DNA from: a virus
IMG/VR virus record: IMGVR_UViG_3300042474_001151
Coordinates: 48,431-112,430 of that record
Strand: one strand, 5' to 3'
DNA: 64,000 nucleotides
Shown: piece after piece, positions 9,746-18,092 of the stretch
How positions within the stretch are numbered: the stretch's first letter is position 1
How the letters are laid out: every line of letters starts with the position of its first letter
Notes under the pieces: model-generated
Databases searched by the model: none
What the model saw: the letters and a program-made list of their open reading frames with translations, nothing else
What the model was told of the DNA's origin: nothing
Program-made: the position numbers and the translations under genes

Positions 9746-10495
9746 ATGCCATTTGATATAAACGGAAATATTTTTAATAGCTTCGATGCTAAATTACACA
9801 ACTCAACGAGTGTTATTCGTGATGGGTTGGTATGTTACTTAGATGCTGGAAATGCCGAATCATATGGTGGTAGTGGGTCAACTTGGTACGATTTAAGTGG
9901 TAATGGTAATAATGGTAATTTAAATAGTGTCGATTGGTTACCATCAAATGGGGGGATTTTTCAAACAAACGGATCTAGTTCAAGTTTTATAGACATACCA
10001 TCACCCAATTTATCTTCAAGTAATTACACAGTTATTGGTGCTGCAAGATATACAGGATTAGGTGGTAATAATAGAGAAAGAATGATTAACGCCAAAAATA
10101 ATAACTGGTTGATGGGTCATTGGGGTAATAGTGTTTTGAATTATTATGCTGTAGGGTGGGTTAGTAGTGTTGGTACAGGTGGAACTGATAATAATTGGAG
10201 AATATACTCAGCAACAGGAAGAGGAACATATAGTCTATATGAAAATGGGATTTTAAATGTATCAAATACAAATGGTACCGAAGGTCCAAATGGTCTTACA
10301 ATTGGTAAAATTGGGTATTCAACGAGTGAAGTTAGTAATGGTCAAGTTGGATTTGTATTAGTTTATAATAGAATATTAACTAACCAAGAAATTTTACAAA
10401 TGTATCAAGTTTTTAGACCACGTTATGAAAGATATTTTGATTGTGGTTACGGATGTCAATTGTATAATTACGATCCGGGCTGTACCGCCTGTTAA
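9746..10495 (+). CDS. Concanavalin A-like (LamG-type) protein with Cys-rich tail
   Basis: A 249-residue paralogue of the 8981 protein. The N-terminal segment FDINGNIFNSF corresponds to the neighbour's IDVNSNVINSL. The jelly-roll domain shows CYLDAGN, WYDLSGNGNNG, YSLYENGIL and VYNRILTNQEILQMYQ. Unlike its neighbours it ends in a tail of about 20 residues with four Cys in the pattern CGYGC...CTAC, suggesting disulfides or a metal site. Probably a glycan-binding adhesin. It is followed by a T-rich stretch (10500-10510) without a clear hairpin and then by the regulatory region of the 10557 gene. Confidence 0.8.
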   Translation: MPFDINGNIFNSFDAKLHNSTSVIRDGLVCYLDAGNAESYGGSGSTWYDLSGNGNNGNLNSVDWLPSNGGIFQTNGSSSSFIDIPSPNLSSSNYTVIGAARYTGLGGNNRERMINAKNNNWLMGHWGNSVLNYYAVGWVSSVGTGGTDNNWRIYSATGRGTYSLYENGILNVSNTNGTEGPNGLTIGKIGYSTSEVSNGQVGFVLVYNRILTNQEILQMYQVFRPRYERYFDCGYGCQLYNYDPGCTAC

Positions 10496-10532
10496 AAACT
10501 TTCTTTTTTTTCCACATAACCCATTCCCTAAG

Positions 10533-10553
10533 TATTTATAGTTAAACTATAAA
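10533..10553 (+). promoter_or_regulatory. TATTTATA motif overlapping a 19-bp palindrome
   Basis: TATTTATA (10533-10540) runs into a perfect inverted repeat at 10535-10553: TTTATAGTT, one central A, AACTATAAA. It lies 3 nt before the ATG of the 4.7-kb fibre gene. A near-perfect dyad at this position could be an operator or a dimer-binding site coupled to a late promoter. The sequence is certain, the function inferred. Confidence 0.45.
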
Positions 10554-10556
10554 TTA

Positions 10557-13500
10557 ATGGAATTTTACGGTTCAATTGACTCGGTTTCAGGTTCGATAAC
10601 AGCTTCCCTATTTACAGGTTCATTTAAGGGAGATGGTGGAGGTTTATATAACCTTGCAGCATCAGGTGTTACAGGTCTAAACCTATCACAAATAGCAAGC
10701 GGAAACGCCACAGCATCAATTTCATCAACGGGTTTTACCGTTAATAAAAGTACCCAAATTCAGGGTGATTTATCCGTTACAGGGTCAATTATTGCAACCA
10801 ACTACATTGTAAGTTCATCAGTAACTTATATGACTACAAGTTTTGCTAGTGGTTCATCCATGTTTGGTAACGATGATAATGATGTACATCAATTTACAGG
10901 TTCTGTTCAAATTACGGGTTCAATATCATTAAATGGACAAGCGATTGGTACGGGTAAATTAGACGAAACAACGTTTCAATCATATACATCATCAATATCA
11001 AGTTCAATTGGTTCATTAAGTTCATCAATTGCTTTAACAGATGTTTCACAAAGTAATAGATTAACAACGATTGAAGGTAATTATGCAACGACTGGTAGTA
11101 ACTTATTTAAAGGTAGTCAAACCATATCTGGTTCAATTATACCATCAGTAGATAATTTATATGATTTAGGTAGTTCAACATATCAATGGAGAGACGTTTA
11201 TATCTCTTCAGGGTCATTATATATCGATGGTACCAAAGTATTGGGAAGTACCTCACAGGAACTTACAATTACAACTGACACAGGTCAATCAATTAAAATA
11301 TTAGAGGCAGGTTCGGATTCAATTATATTACAATCTGCGGATGGTGATATCGAATTAAAATCATCAGGTGGTGGAGATATATTATTTGACCCAACAAACG
11401 GTATTATATCAATTAAGGGAACAACACAAATACAAGATGGTTTTAAAATAACTTCATCAGGTGGTAATAGTATTGTGTTTGGTGATGCAGTAATTGTTAG
11501 TGGTTCAATAGATTTAACAGGTAATGTTGACGGTATTGATTTACAATCATTCAGTTCATCGGTATCTGCAAGTATTAGTTCATTATTAGGTGGAAATACA
11601 TCATTAAGTACTAGTATTGCAACCACAACTAGTGGATTAAGTTCTAGTATTAGTTCGTTGAGTTCTAGTGTTGCAACAACAACATCAGGATTAACAAGTA
11701 CCATAACAAGTGTGAGTTCATCTTTGACATCTTCAATTGGTTCTTTGTCAAGTTCATTGGCAACAATAACTAGCGGACTTAGTTCTTCTATTGGAAGTTT
11801 ATCATCATCAGTTGCAACCACTACATCAGGATTAAGTTCTAGTATTGGTTCTCTATCGTCATCTGTAGCGACTACAACATTTAGTTTAAGTTCTAGTATT
11901 GAAAGTTTATCTAGTTCAGTTGCAATCACAACAAGTGGACTGACAAGTACAATTACAAGTTTAAGTTCTTCTTTAACAAGTAGTATTGGAAGTATATCAA
12001 GTTCAATTAATTCAACAATTAGTTCGTTAAGTTCATCGGTATCTACAAGTATTGGAGGTTTATCTTCATCTGTTGCAACAACAACAAGTGAATTAAGTTC
12101 TTCTATCGGGTCTCTATCAAGTTCAATCGCAACAACAACTATAGGTGCAAAAAATCGGGTAGATTCAATTGAAACAACAACAGGTAGTTTGAATACATTT
12201 AGTAGCTCAATTAATACTACCATTAAATCTAAATTAGATATTGAATCAGTTATATCTGGTTCGGTACAAGTTGTTATAACAGGAACAACGGGTTATTCAA
12301 CTTTTAGTTCTTCTGTCTCAACAAGTATTGGTGCGTTAAGTTCTTCAGTATCAACAACAACATCAGATTTATCTTCAAGTATTGGAAGTTTAAGTTCTAG
12401 TGTAGCAACTACAACAAGTGGATTAAGTTCTTCTGTGGCCACCACCACAAGTGGATTGAGTTCTAGTATTGGTTCGTTAAGTTCTAGTATTGCAACAACA
12501 ACATTAGAAACAAAAAATCGGGTCGATTCCATTGAATCAAAAACTGGTAGCTATGCAACAACCGGTTCAAATATATTTCAGGGTATTCAAACAATCACAG
12601 GTTCGTTGTATATTTCACAAAACTTAATTGTACAAGGTTCATCATCTTTAGAAAATATAACAGCATCAGCCGTTAGTATTGGTACGAATAAAATTATACT
12701 AAATTCGGACACACCTGCAATTAGATATGCGGGTATTTCCGTTTTTGATTCTGGGTCAACAAACGTCACTGCGTCCTTGTTTTATGACTCACTAACAAAC
12801 AATTGGAAATTCCAACATTCAGATGTTGGAACCGATGACGCAAGTATTTTATTATATGGGCCGTTAGGTACAGGTATCGATAACACACAAACACTAGTTG
12901 GAAATTTTTTAACCAAGGTTGAGGACAATGGACACGGACACCATTTAACCACTTCAAGTATCTTTGATAATGGAAGTAAAATTAGTCTAAAGAATAATAC
13001 AGAAATTACAGGTTCATTAATTGTTGCAGGCGGTAATAAAATAACAGTAAATGGTGTTGGTGGTGATGAAGGTGGTGAAATTTTATTAGGTAAGGCATCA
13101 ACCAACACAACACTTGCGGGTGAAGGTGTAACAATAGATGTTTGGCAAAATAGATTGAGATTTTTTGAACAAGGTGGTAATGCGAGAGGTGCTTATATTG
13201 ATATCTCATCATTAGCTAATGGTGTTGGGACTAACTTATTAGACACCGCAGCAACCGCATCGTATGTTGAATATTCTAACGTCGCAAATAAACCTACATT
13301 AGTTTCTGGTTCTTCACAAATTACGTTTAGTGGAATAAGTGGTTTACCAACATTAATATCAGGTTCATCTCAAATTGATTTAACCGGTACAACAAACTAC
13401 GCTAGTGGTATATTAACAAGATTAAATGCGGTAGGAGTATTCTCAGGTTCATCACAAGTTACACACGATTCAACAACAGGATACGTTGCAAATAGACATA

Positions 13501-15281
13501 TTGACCACACCGCAGTATCGATTAGTGCAGGTAATGGTTTGAGTGGAGGCGGTGATATCTCAACAACACGGACACTTACATTAGATACTGGTTCTGTACA
13601 TTTCTTAGATGGGGTTAAAAAAGAATTAAATACCGAAGGGGTTGTGTCGGGTTCTTCACAAGTATTAGCTGGAACAACAATACATTCAGGTTCATTCTTT
13701 AATAACATATCAGTTGTATCGGGATCGGCACAAATATCTTTTAATGGAATTACAGATAAACCAACATTGGTTTCTGGTTCAAGTCAAATAACATATAGTG
13801 GTATATCTAGTATTCCAAGTGGAATAGTATCAGGTTCATCTCAAATTGATTTAACCGGTACAACAAACTACGCTAGTGGTATATTAACAAGATTAAATGC
13901 TGTTGGTGTATTCTCAGGCTCAGCACAAGTTACATTATCATCCACAACTGGATATGGTTCTGTTTTAAATCAAGCGGTTCTAACATCAAGTTCACCTACA
14001 TTTGCAGGATTAACTAACAACGGAACATATACCCAAGCAACGACATCAACACAACCACTAACAATTAATGGTGATAGTGGAGATACAAATGGGTTATTTA
14101 GAATTCAAATGGATAGTGTTAGTGATTCATTTGCTTCGGGAGCAAGAACATATTTGGGAGATGGTGGTATTGATATATTTTTAGGTACTAGCAATAGTTC
14201 ATATACACCATCAAATACATATATAGCCTTAAATCATAGTGGTGAAATATCTATGGGTGCTGGTTCGGCAAACAAACACTTCACTTTATCAACTAGTGGA
14301 AATTTAACTATTAGTGGTACTATTGGTGCATCAAACTTTAGCGGAAGTTCATCGGGAACAAATACTGGTGATCAAACATTAAGTGGTTTAGGAGGATTAA
14401 GTAATAATACGGACTCAGAACAAACAATAGGAGGTAGAGCATATTATTTTAATAGTGGTGCGGGAAGAATGAACGCAGACCCAAGATGGAACGAAAGTGG
14501 ATATGACGCGGATTTAGGGTGTCTACACTTATGGTCTTGGACTGCTGCTGGTGTTGCTTATGGTAGGGCAGGTATTGCATTCTATAACGACAACGCATAT
14601 CAATATTTAACAACAAAAAGTAACACAACTGGTTTATTTGTTAATAATAGTTTGATAGCAACTGCCGGAAGTACCCCAACTTTTGCGGGATTATCGTCTA
14701 ATGGAACAATAACAATAACCAGCGGAACACCAACAGGTGCGGCATCTAACAATGCTAATTCATATTTGAGGATAGACTCCGCGGCAAATCAATATATTGA
14801 ATTAAGAACGAATGCAAGTGCAACTGGTGCGATGCAGGGAATGTTATTTACTGATAACGGTGTAAACGGTTTTATTGGATTTAAAGAATATACTGGAGGG
14901 GCTAATTATGGTGAAGCAATACACATTTCAGTTACAGATTATAGCTCAAGTGATGCTGGTAATGGTATTTATCTTGGTGCGTCATCAAATAACGCAAACG
15001 GAGTAACAACACCTTGGTTTTCAATTAGAGGTGGTACTTCATATTTTTACGGAAATGTTTTACCTGATACAAATAATTCAAGAAATTTAGGTTCTGCATC
15101 ATTTGGATGGGCAAACGTTTATACAAACGACTTACACTTAAGTAACATGAATAAACCTGAAGGTAATGATGTTGACGGAACAAATGGTAACTGGACAATT
15201 CAAGAAGGTGCCGAACAATTATACATCATAAATAATAATAATGGAAAGAAATACAAAATAGATTTAACAGAAATTATTTAA
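10557..15281 (+). CDS. Giant tail-fibre protein (1574 residues)
   Basis: The N-terminus (MEFYGSIDSVSG ... GSFKGDGGGLYNL ... GLNLSQIASG) resembles that of the 50062 fibre, so both probably attach in the same way. Then: NLYDLGSSTYQWRDVY, a long array of 18-residue Ser/Thr repeats (SSSVATTTSGL, SSSIGSL; nt 11599-12500), the ISVFDSGSTNVTASL module, the fibre motif GGDISTTRTL, two copies of a repeat encoded by identical 73-bp DNA, and the C-terminal YTNDLHLSN ... WTIQEGAEQLYIINN module known from marine phage fibres. The repeat array places hydrophobic residues at 3/4 spacing, as expected for a trimeric coiled coil. Probably a receptor-binding fibre. The Ser/Thr density makes it an obvious candidate for glycosylation (inference). 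Confidence 0.85.
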   Translation: MEFYGSIDSVSGSITASLFTGSFKGDGGGLYNLAASGVTGLNLSQIASGNATASISSTGFTVNKSTQIQGDLSVTGSIIATNYIVSSSVTYMTTSFASGSSMFGNDDNDVHQFTGSVQITGSISLNGQAIGTGKLDETTFQSYTSSISSSIGSLSSSIALTDVSQSNRLTTIEGNYATTGSNLFKGSQTISGSIIPSVDNLYDLGSSTYQWRDVYISSGSLYIDGTKVLGSTSQELTITTDTGQSIKILEAGSDSIILQSADGDIELKSSGGGDILFDPTNGIISIKGTTQIQDGFKITSSGGNSIVFGDAVIVSGSIDLTGNVDGIDLQSFSSSVSASISSLLGGNTSLSTSIATTTSGLSSSISSLSSSVATTTSGLTSTITSVSSSLTSSIGSLSSSLATITSGLSSSIGSLSSSVATTTSGLSSSIGSLSSSVATTTFSLSSSIESLSSSVAITTSGLTSTITSLSSSLTSSIGSISSSINSTISSLSSSVSTSIGGLSSSVATTTSELSSSIGSLSSSIATTTIGAKNRVDSIETTTGSLNTFSSSINTTIKSKLDIESVISGSVQVVITGTTGYSTFSSSVSTSIGALSSSVSTTTSDLSSSIGSLSSSVATTTSGLSSSVATTTSGLSSSIGSLSSSIATTTLETKNRVDSIESKTGSYATTGSNIFQGIQTITGSLYISQNLIVQGSSSLENITASAVSIGTNKIILNSDTPAIRYAGISVFDSGSTNVTASLFYDSLTNNWKFQHSDVGTDDASILLYGPLGTGIDNTQTLVGNFLTKVEDNGHGHHLTTSSIFDNGSKISLKNNTEITGSLIVAGGNKITVNGVGGDEGGEILLGKASTNTTLAGEGVTIDVWQNRLRFFEQGGNARGAYIDISSLANGVGTNLLDTAATASYVEYSNVANKPTLVSGSSQITFSGISGLPTLISGSSQIDLTGTTNYASGILTRLNAVGVFSGSSQVTHDSTTGYVANRHIDHTAVSISAGNGLSGGGDISTTRTLTLDTGSVHFLDGVKKELNTEGVVSGSSQVLAGTTIHSGSFFNNISVVSGSAQISFNGITDKPTLVSGSSQITYSGISSIPSGIVSGSSQIDLTGTTNYASGILTRLNAVGVFSGSAQVTLSSTTGYGSVLNQAVLTSSSPTFAGLTNNGTYTQATTSTQPLTINGDSGDTNGLFRIQMDSVSDSFASGARTYLGDGGIDIFLGTSNSSYTPSNTYIALNHSGEISMGAGSANKHFTLSTSGNLTISGTIGASNFSGSSSGTNTGDQTLSGLGGLSNNTDSEQTIGGRAYYFNSGAGRMNADPRWNESGYDADLGCLHLWSWTAAGVAYGRAGIAFYNDNAYQYLTTKSNTTGLFVNNSLIATAGSTPTFAGLSSNGTITITSGTPTGAASNNANSYLRIDSAANQYIELRTNASATGAMQGMLFTDNGVNGFIGFKEYTGGANYGEAIHISVTDYSSSDAGNGIYLGASSNNANGVTTPWFSIRGGTSYFYGNVLPDTNNSRNLGSASFGWANVYTNDLHLSNMNKPEGNDVDGTNGNWTIQEGAEQLYIINNNNGKKYKIDLTEII
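11599..12500 (+). repeat. Array of 54-nt (18-codon) Ser/Thr coding repeats
   Basis: In-frame tandem units encoding variants of SSSVATTTSGLSSSIGSL, interrupted at about 12140-12300 by a KNRVDSIE segment. Units differ by synonymous and conservative changes. Hydrophobic positions 4, 11, 15 and 18 of each unit fit a 7+11 coiled-coil spacing. Confidence 0.75.
13357..13429 (+). repeat. 73-bp exact direct repeat, copy 1
   Basis: Identical over 73 bases to 13828-13900. The two start points are 471 bp apart, exactly 157 codons, so recombination between them would delete or add 157 residues without a frameshift. It encodes SGSSQIDLTGTTNYASG and onwards; a diverged copy of the same peptide is in the 6101 fibre gene. 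Confidence 0.9.
13828..13900 (+). repeat. 73-bp exact direct repeat, copy 2
   Basis: Second copy, identical base for base to 13357-13429 and in the same reading frame. Divergence begins at once on both sides. Confidence 0.9.
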
Positions 15282-15282
15282 T

Positions 15283-16077
15283 ATGGCAGTATATGGTAAC
15301 GGTGAATTATTTCGGATATATACACACGATGGAAGCACAAAAGAAAGGGCAGCACCATCTTTAAATCATTTGGTTGAAATAGGAATTTCAACGAATGGCT
15401 TTTATTGGGTCAATCCAAGTTTAGGTTCAACAACACCAATTTATATTTATGTGAATTTCACATATAGAACAAAAGAAGCGTGGGCTTTAGTACTCTCAAA
15501 TAGAATTAATACAACAGGTGTTGCTAATAGTACAACAACCCCTGATGGTGTGAATAGTACATCTTCACAAGCATCAGTTACATATTCAAATGCAGTTAAT
15601 AATGTTAATTACAAAGGTTCGTATGGTAATACTAATTTAGACTTTAACTGTATGATTGGTGTTAAGTATTGGAAATTATTAGGAAGAAATGTTTGCCAAT
15701 TTGTATCATCATCGGCGGTTCCAGTTTCATCAACAGGTAGTCATAATAAAAGATATCGTTGGGCATTTATGGATATGAGCGGAACGTACGCATTTCAAAA
15801 TGTTAGTGGAATTGCAGATGAAACGTCAACTGGAACACCAGGTTTCTATAATTATCACGCGGCAAACGGTTATTCATTAACGACCTTTGATAATGACCAA
15901 GACGTTAATGGTGGAGGAAACTGTGCCACATTTTATAATAATGCCCCAAATTGGTATGGTGCGTGTTGGAGTGGAAATCCGTGGGGTGGAATGGGTGCTG
16001 GATATGCGGATGCATATTTTTGGGATGGTTCTGGTGGTGACTACTATAATTACGGAGCAATTTATATAGGAGGATAA
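15283..16077 (+). CDS. Fibrinogen-related domain (FReD) lectin-like virion protein
   Basis: A 264-residue protein starting 1 nt after the fibre stop. Features of a fibrinogen C-terminal-type domain: NGFYWVNP near the start (the G-x-Y-x-I-x-P block), PIYIYVNF (the vyCdm block), WALVLSNRI (the W-t-v-i-q-R block), and near the end DNDQD at 203-207 followed by C214 ... WYGAC228, which parallels the calcium loop and conserved disulfide of FReD proteins. The last segment DYYNYGAIYIGG parallels the family's terminal strand. FReD proteins such as ficolins and tachylectins bind acetylated sugars, so a glycan-binding tip is inferred. The Cys spacing of 14 is close to that of the family. Its tandem paralogue follows directly. 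Confidence 0.7.
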   Translation: MAVYGNGELFRIYTHDGSTKERAAPSLNHLVEIGISTNGFYWVNPSLGSTTPIYIYVNFTYRTKEAWALVLSNRINTTGVANSTTTPDGVNSTSSQASVTYSNAVNNVNYKGSYGNTNLDFNCMIGVKYWKLLGRNVCQFVSSSAVPVSSTGSHNKRYRWAFMDMSGTYAFQNVSGIADETSTGTPGFYNYHAANGYSLTTFDNDQDVNGGGNCATFYNNAPNWYGACWSGNPWGGMGAGYADAYFWDGSGGDYYNYGAIYIGG

Positions 16078-16081
16078 TATT

Positions 16082-16867
16082 ATGGCATTTTATATAGGAG
16101 GAAACAAATTTAGTGCAAGATTTCATGACGGGTCAACATCCGCCAAGGCCGCACCATCTCTACAACATCTTGCGGAGTTGGGTATAAGAACTAATGGTTT
16201 CTATTGGGTGAATCCACAAGATGCATATTCACCAATTTATATTTATGTCGATTTCAATTATAGAAGAAATGAAGCATGGGCGTTGGTCCTCTCAAATAGA
16301 ATTAATACAGGAGCATTAAATAGTGGTAGTGTTACTGCTGATGGTAACACTGGTATATCAGCACAATCTTTTGTAACATATTCAAATGCGGTTAACAATA
16401 TAAACTACAAAGGTTCGTATGGTAATACTAATTTAGATTTTAACTGTATGGTTGGTGTTAAATATTGGAAACAATTAGGTAAAAATATTTGTCAAATTGT
16501 TTCAACATCCGCACGGACATTATCAGATACGGGAAATCATACAAAAAGATTTCGTTGGGGATTTCGGGATATGTCTGGAACGTATGCGTTTCAAAACATT
16601 TATGCAATTAAGGATGAGGGTGGAGGAACACCAGGGTTTTATTCATATCACGCGGCAAATGGTTACTCATTATCTACATATGATAATGACCAAGATGGAT
16701 ACGGAGCTAGTTGTTCAGTAGCTTACAGTAATTATCCTTGGTGGTATGGTGCTTGTTGGGACGGCAATTACTTTGGAGGTACCGGTCACCAAGATGGACC
16801 GTATTGGTCAGGGTCGAGTGGTGATTATCATAACTATGGAGGAATCTATATAGGTGGTTATATTTAA
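16082..16867 (+). CDS. Fibrinogen-related domain (FReD) lectin-like virion protein, paralogue
   Basis: A 261-residue tandem duplicate of the 15283 protein. Shared blocks: HDGST, AAPSL, TNGFYWVNP, WALVLSNRINT, NYKGSYGNTNLDFNCM, GVKYWK, MSGTYAFQN, YHAANGYSL, DNDQD at 201-205, C211 and C225 (again 14 apart), and a DYHNYGGIYIGG end. Differences cluster between the conserved blocks and in the region after the second Cys (GNYFGGTGHQDGPYW), where ligand specificity would be expected. In the N-terminal block its FSARFHDGST aligns with FRIYTHDGST of the first copy. Probably a second adhesin of related but different specificity. Confidence 0.7.
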   Translation: MAFYIGGNKFSARFHDGSTSAKAAPSLQHLAELGIRTNGFYWVNPQDAYSPIYIYVDFNYRRNEAWALVLSNRINTGALNSGSVTADGNTGISAQSFVTYSNAVNNINYKGSYGNTNLDFNCMVGVKYWKQLGKNICQIVSTSARTLSDTGNHTKRFRWGFRDMSGTYAFQNIYAIKDEGGGTPGFYSYHAANGYSLSTYDNDQDGYGASCSVAYSNYPWWYGACWDGNYFGGTGHQDGPYWSGSSGDYHNYGGIYIGGYI

Positions 16868-16878
16868 AATTTAATACT

Positions 16879-17109
16879 ATGGATACACAATTAAAAGAAA
16901 TGAAATTATTCGTTAAAAAAATATCATCTGACAAATATGTTAGAACGATAAAAGACATGAATGGTTTAGAAATATGGAATGGTGGAGAACAATACTTCAT
17001 ATACATGGGAGACATTGTAATGGATAATGATAGAATGTCCCAATTAATAAACCAAATGCAACAATTACCAGTTTGGAATATTGTTGACATTGAAAACGAT
17101 TTTAGTTAA
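16879..17109 (+). CDS. Small protein of unknown function
   Basis: 76 residues, MDTQLKEMKLF start, beta-rich middle (GLEIWNGGEQYFIYMGDIVMD) and a helical MSQLINQMQQL stretch. No recognised domain, signal peptide or membrane span. Located between the FReD pair and a LamG-type gene, 11 nt after the former. Accessory or assembly role by position only. Confidence 0.6.
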   Translation: MDTQLKEMKLFVKKISSDKYVRTIKDMNGLEIWNGGEQYFIYMGDIVMDNDRMSQLINQMQQLPVWNIVDIENDFS

Positions 17110-17118
17110 ATTTAGATA

Positions 17119-17898
17119 ATGGCACCTTTATATATAGGAACAAAAACTATCACATCTTCAGACACATTTGGGTCTACTGGTGCCTATAAAAATAAGTTTG
17201 AATTACCATTGGGTGGTTTAAAATTATATTTAAGTGGTGACTCATATCGGGCTGGTCCATATTGGACTGACATTGCTCAAAATATTGTATTTGAGGCTAG
17301 AACAACATCAGGCCCATATAATACAAGCCCAACCCCAAGAGCGAGTGTTGGTGGTGTTAACTGTGTTGATTTTAATGATGGGTCTTATTGGGAATCAACA
17401 CAAGCTGGGGCGGATTTAGTTGATATGCGTTATGATTTTACATTGGTGATGATTTATTATTATGAAGGGTTTGCAGCAAGAAGAACAATATTTGAAAAGG
17501 CGGGCAATTCATATGCATCATATCAACAAGAGTTAGCATGTACCATGGAAACTAACGCAACAATGACATGGTATAGAGGACATACAGATTATGATTATTC
17601 AACAACAAAAACATATTCAACTGGTGAATGGAGGATGATTGCAATTAATAGTACTGGTGTTACATCTAGAACTGGTCAATATTACGATGGTAGTGGTTGG
17701 GTAACAGATTATACCAATCGGACAACTAATCCAATTATTGCTGCTGGTCCAATAAGAGTTGGTTTTGGTTATGCGGGAGTTGTTCAAGCGGGTTATATGC
17801 ATGCTTGTTGTGTGTGGGATAGAAAACTAACAACGGCGGAAATTAATAACACATACAGATATTTTCAAACTAATTACGTAACAGGATTAACTGCATAA
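17119..17898 (+). CDS. Concanavalin A-like (LamG-type) virion protein
   Basis: A 259-residue protein. It opens with MAPLYIGTKTITSSDTFGS, then GGLKLYLSGDSY, FTLVMIYYY (outer strand), TGEWRMIAINS (the W-x-x-i-a-x-t block), and CVWDRKLTTAEINNTYRYF, the typical last strand and helix of LamG_3-type domains. It belongs with the 8981 and 9746 proteins but is more diverged. The inferred role is glycan or surface binding. No signal peptide. Last large gene of the first virion cluster; the sugar-modification genes start 200 bp later. Confidence 0.75.
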   Translation: MAPLYIGTKTITSSDTFGSTGAYKNKFELPLGGLKLYLSGDSYRAGPYWTDIAQNIVFEARTTSGPYNTSPTPRASVGGVNCVDFNDGSYWESTQAGADLVDMRYDFTLVMIYYYEGFAARRTIFEKAGNSYASYQQELACTMETNATMTWYRGHTDYDYSTTKTYSTGEWRMIAINSTGVTSRTGQYYDGSGWVTDYTNRTTNPIIAAGPIRVGFGYAGVVQAGYMHACCVWDRKLTTAEINNTYRYFQTNYVTGLTA

Positions 17899-17899
17899 T

Positions 17900-18070
17900 A
17901 TGAATAGAAGATTTATAAATATGGATATGGATAACACCAATTATGGTTATTGGTGGGTAGATTTCATAAATGAAAATGGGGAAATAGAAAGAAGAACATT
18001 TGAAAATGATTTATCTGCTAAATTATTCTATGACGAGTTAATTTTAGAAACAAATACTCCACAATCTTAA
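17900..18070 (+). CDS. Small acidic protein of unknown function (56 residues)
   Basis: ATG at 17900 directly after the preceding TAA, giving a 56-residue acidic protein (MNRRFINMDMDN ... LETNTPQS) with YGYWWVDFINENGE, a strand-turn-strand pattern. No known family. The frame is intact, the spacing is operon-like and the composition resembles neighbouring small proteins, which supports a real gene. Confidence 0.55.
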   Translation: MNRRFINMDMDNTNYGYWWVDFINENGEIERRTFENDLSAKLFYDELILETNTPQS

Positions 18071-18086
18071 TTTTTTTTCTTATATT
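18058..18086 (+). promoter_or_regulatory. Possible promoter before glycosyltransferase operon
   Basis: TATATT at 18081-18086 follows a T-tract and lies 6 nt before the ATG at 18093, as in the other TATATT promoters here. The -35 position 17 bp upstream reads TCCACA, a poor match to TTGACA, so confidence is lower than for the others. Confidence 0.35.
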
Positions 18087-18092
18087 AGTCAC

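Noticed and set aside
10496-10515. Rho-independent terminator after the LamG gene
   Set aside because: A T-rich stretch is present but there is no stable GC hairpin before it; the same holds for the T-tract at about 18070.
10533-10540. T4-type late promoter TATAAATA
   Set aside because: The + strand reads TATTTATA; TATAAATA is on the minus strand, opposite to the genes. Kept only as a motif of unknown role.
11599-12500. Regular repeats resembling a CRISPR or satellite array
   Set aside because: Units are adjacent without unique spacers, keep the reading frame and vary synonymously, so they are coding repeats.
11285-12532. Long minus-strand open frames rich in Leu, Val and Glu opposite the fibre repeats
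   Set aside because: They mirror the Ser/Thr repeat codons, lack starts with context, recur at every repeat array, and all recognised genes are on the + strand.
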